Shown here piece after piece: positions 1 through 7,526 of a DNA stretch of 64,000 nt. Numbering within the stretch: the stretch's first letter is position 1; each line of letters begins with the position of its first letter. The DNA is taken from the NCBI GenBank assembly GCA_964556115.1, contig CAZKVC010000007.1, forward strand, positions 62,001 through 126,000, read 5' to 3'. The notes beneath the pieces are model-generated. The model worked only from the letters and a program-made list of their open reading frames with translations, was not told the origin of the DNA and made no database searches. Both the position numbers and the translations under genes were made by a program. Origin of the DNA: Parvularcula sp964556115. Its GTDB lineage: Bacteria; Pseudomonadota; Alphaproteobacteria; Caulobacterales; Parvularculaceae.

Positions 1-37
1 TGGCGCCAATCCCTTCCGAAGAGGGTCCGATATCCTG

Positions 38-523
38 TCAGTGCGCCGTTTCCATGAGCGTTCCATTAAGCCGCTGCTCGGCGGCGGCGTGGAAGGCCCG
101 GTTCTCGGCGTCGAGTTCCTTGGGCACGGAAGCGGCCTTTCCGCCTTCGGTCTTCACGGGAAGATCGAGAAGGGGGTGGAGCTTCACGAGCGCCTTGTAG
201 AAATCCTGGGTGTGGACCATGTCCATCGCGGCAAGAAGCGTCGCGCGTTCCTCGTCGCTTTCCATATGGGTAAAGACGAAGGCGCCCAGTTTGGATGCAT
301 GGCGCCGCATCTGTTCATCACAGCCCGAGATCAGCAGCATCTGGATCGTGAAGTAGAGCCGTTGCAGGGGCGTGCGCGCGTCTTCGGGCTGCAGCACATA
401 TTTGCCGCGCAGGACCTGACCGAAGCTCGACACGGTGATCGTGTTGCGCCGGTCGCCATTCGTCAGCACACAGCCGTTGACGATGATCCGCTCATGCGGA
501 CGGAGTCTCAGTCTCAGTCCCAT
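38..523 (-). CDS. flbT: FlbT, flagellin synthesis post-transcriptional regulator
   Basis: 161 aa. The N-terminus (MGLRLRLRPHERIIVNGCVL, then NGDRR) is the FlbT signature. In Caulobacter and rhizobia FlbT acts in the cytoplasm on the 5' leader of flagellin mRNA and couples flagellin translation or stability to hook completion. Whether it represses or activates differs between species. It is the last gene of flagellin-flaF-flbT and starts 4 bases after the flaF stop, so it is probably co-translated with flaF. Length is usual for the family. The flagellar cluster may continue to the left of the window. Identity is firm; the direction of regulation here is unknown. Confidence 0.93.
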   Translation of the reverse strand: MGLRLRLRPHERIIVNGCVLTNGDRRNTITVSSFGQVLRGKYVLQPEDARTPLQRLYFTIQMLLISGCDEQMRRHASKLGAFVFTHMESDEERATLLAAMDMVHTQDFYKALVKLHPLLDLPVKTEGGKAASVPKELDAENRAFHAAAEQRLNGTLMETAH

Positions 524-527
524 GGCT

Positions 528-935
528 TCAACCGACCGCCTGCATGGGTTCCCGCTCAGGCATGGCGCCGGCGAGACCCCTGATGATGTTGCGGTTGATC
601 TCGAGAAGCGGACCCATGTCCTTTTCGCCGGAGATCACGTGCGGGGTGTGGCGGTCCACGAACAGGGCCAGGGAGATGATCCCGGCTTTCAGCTGATCGG
701 GGAGGGGGTTATCCTTGTAAGCGCAATCGAACATCAGCTCACCCCAGAGCTTCTGATTGCGGTTCAGCGCATCGAGCGCCGTGGGCGATAGAGGGAACTT
801 GTCCTCGCGCGATGCGCGTTCGAGTTCACCGGTAATCTGCAGAAAGACCTTGCGTTCGATCTCACGAGGCTCCTCGGTCTCGGTGATCGTCTGCTTGTAG
901 GCCTCCCGCGCTTTTGCCCTGCCGTACATAGACAC
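528..935 (-). CDS. flaF: FlaF, flagellin biosynthesis regulator / chaperone
   Basis: 135 aa. Family features are the early YGRAK..EAY segment and a central LWGELMFDCAYKDNPLP block followed by LALFVDRHTP. FlaF is needed for flagellin synthesis in Caulobacter, where it works opposite FlbT and binds flagellin. It lies between the flagellin gene (88 bases upstream, with a strong hairpin in the gap) and flbT (4-base gap). The three genes form the standard alphaproteobacterial flagellin-homeostasis set. Confidence 0.92.
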   Translation of the reverse strand: MSMYGRAKAREAYKQTITETEEPREIERKVFLQITGELERASREDKFPLSPTALDALNRNQKLWGELMFDCAYKDNPLPDQLKAGIISLALFVDRHTPHVISGEKDMGPLLEINRNIIRGLAGAMPEREPMQAVG

Positions 936-978
936 TTCTCGTCCTTATAGATCTTGGTGATTCTACCGAAGATTGGGT

Positions 979-1006
979 GGTGCCCGGAGAAGATCCTCCG
1001 GGCACC
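979..1006 (-). terminator. Stem-loop after the flagellin gene (partial terminator or 3' stabiliser)
   Basis: Perfect 11-bp inverted repeat at 979-989 and 996-1006 with a 6-base loop, 17 bases past the flagellin stop on the minus strand. No run of T follows, so it may slow exonucleases or reduce read-through into flaF-flbT rather than terminate fully. That would fit high flagellin and low FlaF/FlbT expression from one transcript. Confidence 0.6.
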
Positions 1007-1022
1007 GAAGTCAGTCTGCCGA

Positions 1023-2429
1023 TTAACGGAAGAGCGACAGGAGCGACTGCGGACGCTGGTTCGCAATCGAAAGGGCCTGGGTGGCCAGCTGCTCTTGAAC
1101 CTGGAAGCTCTGCAGGCGGCTCGACTCTTCGGTCAGGTCCGCTTCGGTCAGAGCGGCAACACCGAGCTCGAGGGAGTCGGTCAGGTCGCCGAGGAAGGTC
1201 TGACGGCTGTCGAGGGTCGATTCGAACACACCGATGACGGTGGCCGAGATGTTGACCCGTGCGATCAGGCTGTCAGCCAGAACGAAGCCGGCCTGGACGT
1301 TGCCAGTGGTTTCGTCAGAGACGTTGATTTGACGCGCAACGGCACGGAAGCCCGAGTCGTTGGCGAATTCACGCAGGTTGGCGTCGGAGAAGACAGCGTT
1401 CTGAAGGAATTCAGCGCCCGAAGCGAAGGCGTCACCACCAGCGGTTGCGAACGCGTTTGCCTTGGAGGCAACGTAGTCAACTGCAGCAGCTTGATCACCA
1501 CCAGTATAGCCAGCGAGGCCGCCATAGGTCAAGGCGTTCGCACCGCCACCGGCGTTGCCATCGGTGTAGTAGTTATCGACAAGAGCCTGGTCAGGCGCAG
1601 CAGTGATGTCGTCAATCTGAATGACGTCCTGCGACGTATCGTTGCCGACTTTGCCCAGGTTCGTAGTCGTAATGCCGATCGACGCGAGGAAGTTGCGATC
1701 GTCCTCAGAACCGTAGAACGTGAACACGTTGCCGGTTTCAGTGCCAGCGCCGCCCTCAACTGTCAGGATCGAGTCAGTGTTAGCTTGCGCGATGTCGAGT
1801 TCGACAGAACCATCGCCACGAGCATCGAGGCGATCGGCGAAGCCGGAGTTGAACGCACGGCTAAGAGCGTCGAACTGAGCCTCTGCCTGAACGTTGGTAA
1901 AGCCACCTTGAGCCACACCGGCGAGCTCGAGGCTGTCGAGGTTCTGACCCTGAAGGGTGTAGGTCGACAGTTCGAACGAACCGTTGTCACGGGTGATCGT
2001 GGTGGTCAGCGTCGTGGTGTCGTTGCCGGCCAGAAGGTTCACACCGTTGAACGACGTGGCGTCGACTTGGCCTTCGATCTGCTCGACGACCTGGCCGATG
2101 GCGAACTGGACTTCGTTCAGAGCCGTACCGGTCTGCGCGGTGGTCAGCGCGGTCTGGATCTGGTTGATGTCGCTGGTGACGCCGTTGAGGCCAGCACTGG
2201 CGGTCTTGGCGGTGTTGACGCCGACCGTCAGGTTGTCCTTGAGGCCGTCGAGAACCGCAACGTCACCCTTGACGGTCTGAGCGACCAGGAAGAACGCGGC
2301 GTTTTCTTTCGGGCTGCGGACTTTGAGACCGGTGGAAATACGGTCCTGGGTTTCTTGGAGGTTCGACTGAACGGTCCGAAGAGTGCGAAGCGCGGTTTGC
2401 GCAGACGCGTTGGTAAGCAGAGATGCCAT
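1023..2429 (-). CDS. Flagellin, filament subunit
   Basis: 468 aa, exported through the flagellar type III apparatus and polymerised into the filament. The N-terminal D0/D1 coiled coil is clear (ASLLTNASAQTALRTLR, then ISTGLKVRSPKENAAFFLVA), as is the C-terminal partner helix (SRLQSFQVQEQLATQALSIA, ending LLSLFR). The middle ~200 residues are a variable Gly/Asp/Asn/Thr-rich surface region. There is no signal peptide, as expected. It is the only flagellin gene in the window. Its 124-base leader carries two hairpins, and flaF-flbT follow. Start is the ATG at 2429 with an AAGGAG-like site upstream. Confidence 0.95.
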   Translation of the reverse strand: MASLLTNASAQTALRTLRTVQSNLQETQDRISTGLKVRSPKENAAFFLVAQTVKGDVAVLDGLKDNLTVGVNTAKTASAGLNGVTSDINQIQTALTTAQTGTALNEVQFAIGQVVEQIEGQVDATSFNGVNLLAGNDTTTLTTTITRDNGSFELSTYTLQGQNLDSLELAGVAQGGFTNVQAEAQFDALSRAFNSGFADRLDARGDGSVELDIAQANTDSILTVEGGAGTETGNVFTFYGSEDDRNFLASIGITTTNLGKVGNDTSQDVIQIDDITAAPDQALVDNYYTDGNAGGGANALTYGGLAGYTGGDQAAAVDYVASKANAFATAGGDAFASGAEFLQNAVFSDANLREFANDSGFRAVARQINVSDETTGNVQAGFVLADSLIARVNISATVIGVFESTLDSRQTFLGDLTDSLELGVAALTEADLTEESSRLQSFQVQEQLATQALSIANQRPQSLLSLFR

Positions 2430-2489
2430 GTCTCAAGGCTCCTTGTGTTCTCAAGTTTCTACAGGAGCGCCTTCTGACGCCGGGCAGTG

Positions 2490-2507
2490 CGGTTCCCTCA
2501 CGAACCG
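2490..2507 (-). promoter_or_regulatory. Small stem-loop in the flagellin leader
   Basis: Inverted repeat CGGTTC at 2490-2495 and GAACCG at 2502-2507, about 60 bases upstream of the flagellin start. A candidate structured leader element of the kind FlbT acts on. Seen by eye; the functional link is inference. Confidence 0.35.
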
Positions 2508-2524
2508 AAGTGCTCTTGGAGATT

Positions 2525-2548
2525 ACGAGCGCTATATTAAGCGCTCGT
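2525..2548 (-). promoter_or_regulatory. Perfect 9-bp stem-loop between flgN-like gene and flagellin
   Basis: ACGAGCGCT at 2525-2533 and AGCGCTCGT at 2540-2548 around an ATATTA loop. It lies just past the stop of the flgN-like gene and ~100 bases ahead of the flagellin start. It lacks a T-tail, so it could be a weak terminator, a dyad operator for the flagellin promoter, or part of the flagellin leader. Confidence 0.45.
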
Positions 2549-2553
2549 GAAAG

Positions 2554-3075
2554 CTACAGCTTCACTTGTGTCCCATTAAGAGACAGGTGGTGAAGACTCT
2601 TGCGGCCGCCGTCTCGACTGTAGACGCCGTCGCCCTTTTCTTCTTCAAGCTTGCGGATGGCCTGGGAGCGCACCTGGGTCAGCGCGTCCTTCACGGCGCC
2701 GATCGCGCGCATATTGCCTTCGACCGTCTCGTTGAATTCCTCGAGACGGCTGCGCAGGTCGTCCTGGTCGATCTCGGAGATCTGCGCCTTGGCGCGCGGG
2801 TCGTGCTCGAGCCGCTCGGCCTGGCGGATCAGATCGCCTTTCTGGCGCTGAAGTTCGTGGAAGGCGTCGTACTTGCCTTCCCGGATCAGGCGGGTCTCCT
2901 CGGCCAGAAGCTCGGCAAGGCGCGCCATGATCGAAAGGATCGCGGGCTCGCGCTTGGGCGCAGCAGGCGCGGGCGCTGCTTCTTCCGCTTCCGGCTTCGC
3001 CTCTTCGGCGCGGCGGAATTCAGGGAAGAGTTCTTTCGGGTCGACGGCGCCCGACTTGCCAAAAGAGCGGGTCAT
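2554..3075 (-). CDS. FlgN-like flagellar export chaperone
   Basis: 173 aa. A Pro/Ala/Glu-rich N-terminal ~55 residues precedes a long predicted helical hairpin (LAELLAEETRLIREGKYDAF ... QKGDLIRQAERLEHD ... VEGNMRAIGAVKDALTQV), the usual plan of FlgN-type chaperones for hook-associated proteins. Its start overlaps the flgJ stop (TAATG), so it is translated as part of flgI-flgJ-flgN, as the Caulobacter FlbY/FlgN-type gene is. Homology is judged from helix pattern and neighbours, so the exact client is uncertain. The likely clients, FlgK and FlgL, are encoded at 7.5-10 kb. Confidence 0.65.
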   Translation of the reverse strand: MTRSFGKSGAVDPKELFPEFRRAEEAKPEAEEAAPAPAAPKREPAILSIMARLAELLAEETRLIREGKYDAFHELQRQKGDLIRQAERLEHDPRAKAQISEIDQDDLRSRLEEFNETVEGNMRAIGAVKDALTQVRSQAIRKLEEEKGDGVYSRDGGRKSLHHLSLNGTQVKL

Positions 3076-3416
3076 TATTCCTTGCCCCCTTCGATCTCAG
3101 CGGATCTGGTCATCTCGCGGACCACCATGTCGGCAATGCCGATGCCGCCGCGCTCCGCAAATGCGTCGGCAATGTGCTGGACCATGAAGCCCTGCCACAT
3201 CTTCTCGCCCTGACCGCCGCCGAAGAGGCCGTCGGTCTTCATGCCCTTGAACATGGAGGAGACGAACTGGTTGAGGAGAACCGCCTCGAAACCCTCTGCC
3301 GCCTCGCGCACATCGGCAGGGGCGGACGCCTTGAGCTTGCGCGCCGCACCCTGAAGATCGAGCTCCGGGGTGGTCTGCGCGGCGATGGGGGTGAGGCTTG
3401 CGATTTCGCTCATCAT
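3075..3416 (-). CDS. flgJ: FlgJ-type rod-binding protein (N-terminal domain only)
   Basis: 113 aa, equal to the rod-binding domain of FlgJ without the muramidase domain found in enterobacteria. The family core is seen: AAEGFEAVLLNQFVSSMFKG, then FGGGQGEKMWQGFMVQHIADAFAERGGIGIADM. It works in the periplasm as a rod cap or scaffold. The missing peptidoglycan hydrolase could be supplied by the separate transglycosylase gene at 26.2-27.0 kb. The start overlaps the flgI stop (ATGATGA, with two possible adjacent Met codons). Confidence 0.88.
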   Translation of the reverse strand: MMSEIASLTPIAAQTTPELDLQGAARKLKASAPADVREAAEGFEAVLLNQFVSSMFKGMKTDGLFGGGQGEKMWQGFMVQHIADAFAERGGIGIADMVVREMTRSAEIEGGKE

Positions 3417-4600
3417 TGCACCACGAGTTCGGCCTGAAGCGCGCCGGCTGATTTGATCGTCTGGAGGATCGAGATCATGTCGCGGGGGCTCACGCCCATC
3501 GCGTTCAGGCCGTCCACCAACTCCTGAAGGGTCACGTTGGGCTCGACCACCTTGAAGCCGGAGCCCAGCTCCTCTTCGACGCCGATATCCGTACGCGGCA
3601 CGACCACCGTCTCACCGACCCGGCTGAAGGGGGAGGGCTGGGACGGGATGGGCCGCTCGGAAATGCTGATGGTGATGTTGCCGTGGGCGATGGCCACCGG
3701 CGAGATCCGCACATTGTTGCCGATGACGATGGTGCCCGAGCTTTCGTCCACCACGACCCTTGCGACTTCGTCGACTTCGACATCGAGGACTTCAAGCTCC
3801 GCGAGCATGGTCGTCACCTCGCCGCGATAGGCGGCGGGGACGGAGACCTCGACGGTGGCGAGGTCAATGGCGCGGGCGAAGCGGCCCGACAGGCGCTCGT
3901 CGATCGCCGCGGCGATGCGGTTGGCGGTGGTGAAGTCAGGGTTGGAGAGGATGAGGCGCACCCGGTCGAGTTCGTTGATCGGGAAGCTCAGCTCACGTTC
4001 CACCGTCGCCCCTTCGGGGACGCGGCCCTGGGTGGGCACGCCGCGCTGGACGGAGGCGGCTGCGCCCTGGGCCGAGAAGCCGCCGATGATCAAAGAGCCC
4101 TGCGCCACCGCGTAGACATTGCCGTCCGCGCCGGTCAGCGGGGTGACAAGAAGCGTGCCGCCCTGAAGGCTGCGCGCATCGCCCAGCGCCGAGACCGTCA
4201 CGTCGATCTTGTCGCCGGGACGCGAGAAGCCGGGCAGGGACGCGGTGACGATCACCGCGGCGGTGTTGCGGGTCTGAAGGATGCGCTGGTTATCGAGGGC
4301 AACACCGAAGCGCTCGAGCATGGCGCGCAGGGACTGCTCGGTGAAAAGAGCGTTCTGGGTCCGGTCGCCCGAACCGGCGAGGCCGACGACGAGGCCGTAA
4401 CCAATAAGCTGGTTCTCCCGCACCCCTTCGATCTTGGTGATGTCCTTGAGCCTCGACGCATCCGCCGCGCCGATCCCCGCCACCAGGATGGCGGCACCAA
4501 GGACCATGGCGCGGGAAAAGCCGCGCATATCAAGGGAATAGGCAGCTCTGGCCGCCGCTCGAACCAAGCTCATCATGCGCCGCATCATGCAGAGCGGCAT
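3413..4600 (-). CDS. flgI: FlgI, flagellar P-ring protein
   Basis: 395 aa as the longest form. FlgI builds the P ring around the rod in the peptidoglycan layer. Family blocks include SRLKDITKIEGVRENQLIGY, GLVVGLAGSGD, NTAAVIVTASLPGF, GGTLLVTPLTG and a C-terminal LQELVDGLNAMGVSPRDMI. The start is unclear: a cluster of Met codons precedes a signal peptide that most naturally begins at MRGFSRAMVLGAAILVAG (start at 4528), and no good ribosome site marks 4600. A TTTAAAAC element at 4610-4617 lies directly upstream. It is first in flgI-flgJ-flgN and is divergent from the FtcR-like gene. Confidence 0.95.
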   Translation of the reverse strand: MPLCMMRRMMSLVRAAARAAYSLDMRGFSRAMVLGAAILVAGIGAADASRLKDITKIEGVRENQLIGYGLVVGLAGSGDRTQNALFTEQSLRAMLERFGVALDNQRILQTRNTAAVIVTASLPGFSRPGDKIDVTVSALGDARSLQGGTLLVTPLTGADGNVYAVAQGSLIIGGFSAQGAAASVQRGVPTQGRVPEGATVERELSFPINELDRVRLILSNPDFTTANRIAAAIDERLSGRFARAIDLATVEVSVPAAYRGEVTTMLAELEVLDVEVDEVARVVVDESSGTIVIGNNVRISPVAIAHGNITISISERPIPSQPSPFSRVGETVVVPRTDIGVEEELGSGFKVVEPNVTLQELVDGLNAMGVSPRDMISILQTIKSAGALQAELVVQ

Positions 4601-4609
4601 GAAACGGGC

Positions 4610-4617
4610 TTTAAAAC
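4610..4617. promoter_or_regulatory. TTTAAAAC element, shared with other flagellar intergenic regions
   Basis: One of four TTTAAA(A/C)-type elements, all in flagellar intergenic regions (others at 11557, 15119 and 20957). It lies in the 212-base gap between flgI and the divergent FtcR-like gene. A candidate regulator or promoter site by recurrence only. Confidence 0.35.
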
Positions 4618-4812
4618 TTCGCTCTTTTCACCTGGCGTTATGGTTTCTTAACGGTTTCAATTCCTACTGAATGCTGAATCCGATGGTGACGGATTCGCTA
4701 CTTTTTCGGTTCAGGGTCAGGACCGATAGCCCCCCGTACCGGCAGAAGCCATGGGCGAAGGGGCGCCGCTCGCAGGGCAAACTGAGCGGTTACTACAGTA
4801 CGGTGAGAGAGC

Positions 4813-5559
4813 ATGCGGATTATCCTGTTGGAACCGAACACGACGATTGCCGAAGCGCTTGTTGCGCGCTGCAAGACGTCTCAGATCGATGTGGATGTGC
4901 TGTCGAGCGACGAAGAGCTCGACGTGGTGGCAGGCAAGGACCTGGCCCACTACGCTGCCATCCTGGTGGGCTCTCTGGAGGAGCCATGCCATCTGATCGA
5001 GAACCTGCGGGAGGGTTGCGGCGAAACGCCGGTGATCCTTCTTTCGGACACCAAGAACCCCCAGCTCGCCGTCAGGGCCTTCAGCGCGGGCGCCGATGAT
5101 TTCGTCGTCAAACCCTTCAACGCGCCGGAGCTGAAAGCCCGGATCCTCGCCCGCTCGCGCCGCCTTCTCGGCCAGGCCTCGACGGCATTCAAGCTTGGCA
5201 AGCTGACGATCTTCTACGATGGCCGCGACCCCGAGGTCGGTGGTCAGCGCATCAAGCTCAGCCACCGCGAGCACGCCATCTTCTCCTATCTCGCCCAGAA
5301 TGTCGGGCGTGTCGTATCCAAGGAAAGCGTCTATTCGGCGGTTTACGGATCGATGGACTGCGAGCCCTTCGACAAGGTCATCGACGTCTATATCTGCAAG
5401 CTGCGCAAGAAGCTGTCGGACGCGACCGGCGGGCAGCAGTTCATCGAGACCGTCTACTGCCGCGGCTACAAGCTCGACCGTCCGGAAAACACCGTGGTCC
5501 AGCGCCTCGGCGGCGGCGGGCGCAAGGCGATTGCGCAAAAGAAGACCGCAGCGGCCTAA
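4813..5559 (+). CDS. OmpR-type flagellar regulator (FtcR/Rem/CtrA-like) with degenerate receiver
   Basis: 248 aa. The N-terminal receiver fold (about 1-115) has lost its phosphorylation chemistry. The acidic pair reads EPN (7-9), the phospho-Asp position reads ILVGS with Gly53, and only the Lys of VVKPFN (Lys100) remains. The C-terminal winged helix (about 127-230) is CtrA-like (VIDVYICKLRKKL, then FIETVYCRGYKL) and carries a DGRDPE segment like that I recall for Rem/FtcR, the atypical regulators that switch on rhizobial and Brucella flagellar genes. It is divergent from flgI and sits inside the cluster, so a flagellar master-regulator role is likely. Activity probably depends on protein level rather than phosphorylation. 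True CtrA is less likely because CtrA keeps its Asp. Confidence 0.7.
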   Translation: MRIILLEPNTTIAEALVARCKTSQIDVDVLSSDEELDVVAGKDLAHYAAILVGSLEEPCHLIENLREGCGETPVILLSDTKNPQLAVRAFSAGADDFVVKPFNAPELKARILARSRRLLGQASTAFKLGKLTIFYDGRDPEVGGQRIKLSHREHAIFSYLAQNVGRVVSKESVYSAVYGSMDCEPFDKVIDVYICKLRKKLSDATGGQQFIETVYCRGYKLDRPENTVVQRLGGGGRKAIAQKKTAAA

Positions 5560-5607
5560 GCCGAAAGAGCGGCACCACGAGTTTCCCGGCCAGCCCGGCC
5601 GGGCCGA

Positions 5608-5640
5608 ACCCGCCCTCACCCCGAGGGCGGGTCTTTCCTT
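5608..5640 (+). terminator. Rho-independent terminator of the FtcR-like gene
   Basis: Ten-bp stem ACCCGCCCTC / GAGGGCGGGT (5608-5617 and 5623-5632), loop ACCCC, followed by CTTTCCTT. It lies 48 bases after the regulator's stop. The opposite strand lacks a T-tail, so it acts on the plus strand. Confidence 0.75.
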
Positions 5641-5641
5641 G

Positions 5642-6991
5642 TCAGTTCCCGTCCGAACGCTCTCTCTGGCCTGCGTCTTCCGCGGCGTCCGCGACGAGGC
5701 CGATCCGGGTTCCGGACGTGTTGGTGAAGCTCGGCGCATCGCGCTCTTCTGCGTCATCGCCTTCATAGCTGATACGGTAGATGATGCCGCCGGTATCGTC
5801 GGACAGGTAGAGCGCGCCGTCCGGGCCCATCGCGAGCCCGGCGAGCCTGCCCATATGACCCCACCCCGTGGGGCTTTCCCCGTCCTCCATCAGGAACCCG
5901 GTCAGGAAGGGCTCCATCGCGACGGGCTCACCATCCTCGAAATCGACGCGCAGCACCTCATAGCCCGAAGGCGGGCGGCGGTTCCACGACCCCCTGAGCG
6001 CGATGAAGGCGTCGCCGCGATAGTCTTCAGGGAACGCATCGCCGGTATAGAACGCCATCTGCATCGGGGCGGAATGGGGCGTATGAAGACCGATCGGCTC
6101 GACGCTTCCTTCGGCGTACTGAGTGAACGTCACCCCGCCCGGCGGCACGTCCTGCGGGTTGAAGCGGCTCATGGCATAGACATAGGGCCAGCCGTAGCGG
6201 GCATCCGCTTCGATCTTGTTGAACTCTTCGTGCTGCTCGTTGTCGCCCAGCCAGTCGATGCCGTGATCAAAACCGTAGAGCTGCCCGGTCGCTGGTTCGA
6301 AGCCGTAGCCGATGGTGTTCCTCAGCCCGCTCGCATGCACCTCCCGGTCCGAGCCGTCCTTATTCATCGTGACGATGGTGGCGTTCTCCTCGCTCGTCTC
6401 CGCGCACGCATTGCAGGTCGATCCGACCGAGACGTAGAGCTTGCCATCAGGGCCCATCACCACCATGCGGTTGGGGTGCTGGCCACCTTCGGGCAGGTCG
6501 TCGACGATCACCTCGAGCGCACCGAAGGTGCCGTCCTCTTTCCTGGTGGTCCGCATGATCTCATGAACCGTCGTCAGATAGACGTCGTTCCCAGCAAGCT
6601 CGATGCCGTGCATGTCCTCCTTCCCGGCGACGACCTCGCGGCGGTCGGCGCGGCCATTGCCGTCTTCGTCCTTCAGCATCAGCACATCGCCGAGCTCACG
6701 CCTCGTCACATAGACCGTGCCGTCATCGGCGATGCGGATCATGCGGGGGTTCTGCAAATCCTTCGCGAAGACGCTGATGGCGAAACCCTCGGGCAGGGCG
6801 AGCCTCCCCATCCGCTCCTCGCTCCATTCGAGGGGGATCGGCTTGAGGACATGGCCGACGATCTCGACCCCCTCACGACCCCGGTCTTCCCTTGCAGCGG
6901 CCTCGCTGCTCCCCGCGCCGGCCTGGGCCCAGGCGGCGGGGGACGAGAGGGCGAGAACGGATGCGCCAAGCGCAATGGAAAGACGGGCCAT
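5642..6991 (-). CDS. PQQ-type sugar (L-sorbosone/glucose) dehydrogenase-like secreted beta-propeller
   Basis: 449 aa with a signal peptide (MARLSIALGASVLALSSPAA, then WAQA), so periplasmic. The body has the repeated propeller strands of the soluble glucose / L-sorbosone dehydrogenase family: EGFAISVFAKDLQNPRMIRI, DGTVYVTRRELGDV, PDGKLYVSVGSTCNAC, GLRNTIGYGFEP, GPDGALYLSDDTGGIIYRI. Members oxidise sugars or aldoses with PQQ, but substrate cannot be read from sequence. The start at 6991 is chosen because the upstream in-frame residues do not fit a signal peptide. It is flanked by flagellar genes with which it has no obvious relation, so it looks like an insertion into the cluster. Confidence 0.8.
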   Translation of the reverse strand: MARLSIALGASVLALSSPAAWAQAGAGSSEAAAREDRGREGVEIVGHVLKPIPLEWSEERMGRLALPEGFAISVFAKDLQNPRMIRIADDGTVYVTRRELGDVLMLKDEDGNGRADRREVVAGKEDMHGIELAGNDVYLTTVHEIMRTTRKEDGTFGALEVIVDDLPEGGQHPNRMVVMGPDGKLYVSVGSTCNACAETSEENATIVTMNKDGSDREVHASGLRNTIGYGFEPATGQLYGFDHGIDWLGDNEQHEEFNKIEADARYGWPYVYAMSRFNPQDVPPGGVTFTQYAEGSVEPIGLHTPHSAPMQMAFYTGDAFPEDYRGDAFIALRGSWNRRPPSGYEVLRVDFEDGEPVAMEPFLTGFLMEDGESPTGWGHMGRLAGLAMGPDGALYLSDDTGGIIYRISYEGDDAEERDAPSFTNTSGTRIGLVADAAEDAGQRERSDGN

Positions 6992-7526
6992 GACAAGCTC
7001 CCAGCATGTGGTCGTCGGACCGAGATAGGCCGCCAGCGCCTTGCGGGAGCATCGTCTCACACCGGTTTGACTTTTGCCGCCTTTGCGGGCGGTTCGTTTA
7101 TCCCCGCACGGGCCCGCATGGGCTATCCTCGTCCTGCTTCCCCGTCACGACATGGAGACGGTCCGGACGTCACGGTATCGGTGAGGGGGGCGGCGCCCGG
7201 TTCGGCGCAGGGGAGGTGACGCGCCCCTGCCCACCGGCGAGAGATTAAAGCGCTCCGTGGGGGCCTCTTGCAAAAAGCGCCGGGAGCGGGCGGTCCGTGC
7301 CGCCAGCAAAACATATCAAAGAGAGGCGAAGCGGCCGCCCGCTCCAGCTCTCCATTTCCATCGCTGAAAGGTCCGCTGCCGGGCGGATTTTCGTCGTGCC
7401 TGCTTCCGGCCCATTTGCGCGCAACGAGCTCGAAAGAAAACCGCCCCGATCCTGTCGGAACGGGGCGGCCAGGCTTTCGCGCGATCGGTGGTGGTGGGGG
7501 TGGTCTCTCGCGCGTCAGCGTCAGCG
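6992..7526. other. 535-base gap between sugar dehydrogenase and flgL
   Basis: No credible gene was found on either strand. It should hold the promoter of the dehydrogenase (right-hand neighbour of 6991) and the flgL terminator at 7431-7468. The rest shows nothing I recognise. Confidence 0.6.
7431..7468 (-). terminator. Rho-independent terminator after flgL
   Basis: Perfect 8-bp stem CCGCCCCG (7441-7448) / CGGGGCGG (7461-7468) with a 12-base loop. On the minus strand it is followed by TTTTCTTTC, about 60 bases past the flgL stop. It ends the flgE-flgK-flgL block. Confidence 0.85.

Noticed and set aside
954..2477. Long plus-strand open frame opposite the flagellin gene
   Set aside because: Shadow of flagellin's high-GC codon use. 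The translation has no recognisable domain and the opposite strand is a clear flagellin.
4813..5559. The regulator as the cell-cycle regulator CtrA itself
   Set aside because: CtrA keeps its phosphorylatable Asp. The acceptor and acidic pair are lost here, and the flagellar location fits FtcR/Rem better.
5219..7219. 666-codon plus-strand frame opposite the sugar dehydrogenase
   Set aside because: Crosses the end of the regulator gene and the terminator, with no domain. Antisense to a clear secreted beta-propeller.
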